From positions 1 to 40,109 of the forward strand of contig JAHILE010000010.1 of assembly GCA_018897155.1 (NCBI GenBank): a stretch of 40,109 nt of DNA, read 5' to 3'. The position numbers were made by a program, and so were the translations under genes. The notes beneath the pieces were generated by a model. That model made no database searches, was not told the DNA's origin, and saw only the letters and a list, made by a program, of their open reading frames with translations. Positions 39,815-40,109 of the stretch are shown in pieces. This stretch comes from Nanoarchaeota archaeon (lineage in GTDB: Archaea > EX4484-52 > LFW-46). Numbering within the stretch: position 1 is the stretch's first letter; every line of letters starts with the position of its first letter.

Positions 39815-39922
39815 GCGCGCCTAACCTTACAGGAATCCCGATGCTGTCTGCCTCTTGCGGGACTTCAAAGGGAATGTTGTCGGAATTCATATTCTTGGAA
39901 ACTACCTTACGGAGGATACTAT
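39815..39922 (-). pseudogene. Possible gene remnant next to the transposase
   Basis: Read on minus, this interval has protein-like codons (SILRKVVSKNMNSDN, then IPFEVPQEADSIGIPVRLG) from just after the transposase stop, with an ATG at 39890. It could be the remains of a gene cut by an insertion sequence. I recognise no family. Confidence 0.25.
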
Positions 39923-40109
39923 CTAACTATCGTCATCCATATTAACAACATAAGCAATCAAATTCAATAACTTCATTCGCCCTAATTTCAAATGTATTTC
40001 AGCTTCTTCAGCAGGCGTTTTTCCTTTCAAGCTCATATGCGGATTAACGAAATTGTGGATTATTCGCCTCAAATTCAGAAAATCCTTTGCGCCTTCATGA
40101 CATCCAAAG
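39923..40109 (-). CDS. Transposase, C-terminal part (cut by window edge)
   Basis: The last 61 codons of a gene that continues past the window. The peptide contains NLRRIIHNFVNPHMSLKGKT, PAEEAEIHLKLGR and LLNLI, a close match to the conserved end of DDE/integrase-type IS transposases from archaea (H/YNFVRPHMALGGKTPAE pattern). Whether the whole element is intact cannot be seen. No terminal inverted repeat was found downstream of the stop. Confidence 0.75.
   Translation of the reverse strand, partial: FGCHEGAKDFLNLRRIIHNFVNPHMSLKGKTPAEEAEIHLKLGRMKLLNLIAYVVNMDDDS

Noticed and set aside
1-40109. tRNA, rRNA or CRISPR repeats
   Set aside because: No T-arm-type sequence with matching acceptor stem in any gap, no rRNA signature and no regularly spaced direct repeats.

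Overview
This window is a piece of an archaeal chromosome. The evidence is archaeal-type ribosomal proteins S15 and L21e, a single-domain histone, RadA, a zinc-finger RPA, HerA- and XPD-type ATPases, a PIN-KH ATPase (PINA type), Bud32, archaeal-type GlyRS and TrpRS, and TATA boxes about 25 bp upstream of starts, many of them implying leaderless mRNAs. The lineage (DPANN versus an early euryarchaeal branch) cannot be decided by eye. No gap between genes exceeds 300 bases; the longest, 28370-28623, holds a promoter and no convincing gene.

Layout. 167-2872 (minus): a lipoprotein resembling clan GH-A glycosidases, a CBS-zinc ribbon protein and ribosomal protein S15. 3093-5751 (plus): a Cas4-like nuclease, a 46-codon ORF, a CheC-type phosphatase, an AbrB-like protein and a KaiC-like ATPase. 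5807-10191: an aminotransferase with a tiny coiled-coil ORF behind it, a tandem-duplicated V4R-like protein (plus strand), a UbiA prenyltransferase and a homocitrate/isopropylmalate synthase family enzyme. 10322-11899 (plus): two paralogous RecA/KaiC-like proteins without a P-loop, then a CheY-like receiver. 11889-19534 (minus): eight signalling genes in a row, namely a 4-helix-bundle HAMP sensor, a dCache-HAMP sensor, a branched-chain-type solute-binding protein, a Cache-HAMP histidine kinase, and two pairs each made of a membrane protein followed by a small soluble paralog.

19759-39814 is mostly information processing: Bud32, a PH-domain membrane protein, GlyRS, a reduced MCM-like ATPase, an ACT-domain protein, TrpRS, MinD, RPA, RadA, a ZIP transporter, a uridine-kinase-like enzyme, the PINA-type ATPase, L21e, XPD/DinG helicase, histone and a HerA-type ATPase. 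The right edge carries the 3' end of a transposase gene.

The most unusual part is the signalling island (about 3769-19534). It has a kinase, a receiver, a CheC-type phosphatase, a KaiC-like ATPase, P-loop-less KaiC-like proteins and HAMP sensors, but no CheA, CheW, CheB, CheR, methyl-accepting signalling domain or archaellum gene. The two HAMP sensors end in the same conserved coiled-coil tail and have no output domain. I infer a non-chemotactic sensory network that uses the KaiC-like proteins as switches or outputs. Other points are an 11-base homopolymer near the 3' end of the binding-protein gene just before the kinase start, and a synthase gene with an intact active-site motif but no ATG/GTG/TTG in front of it.
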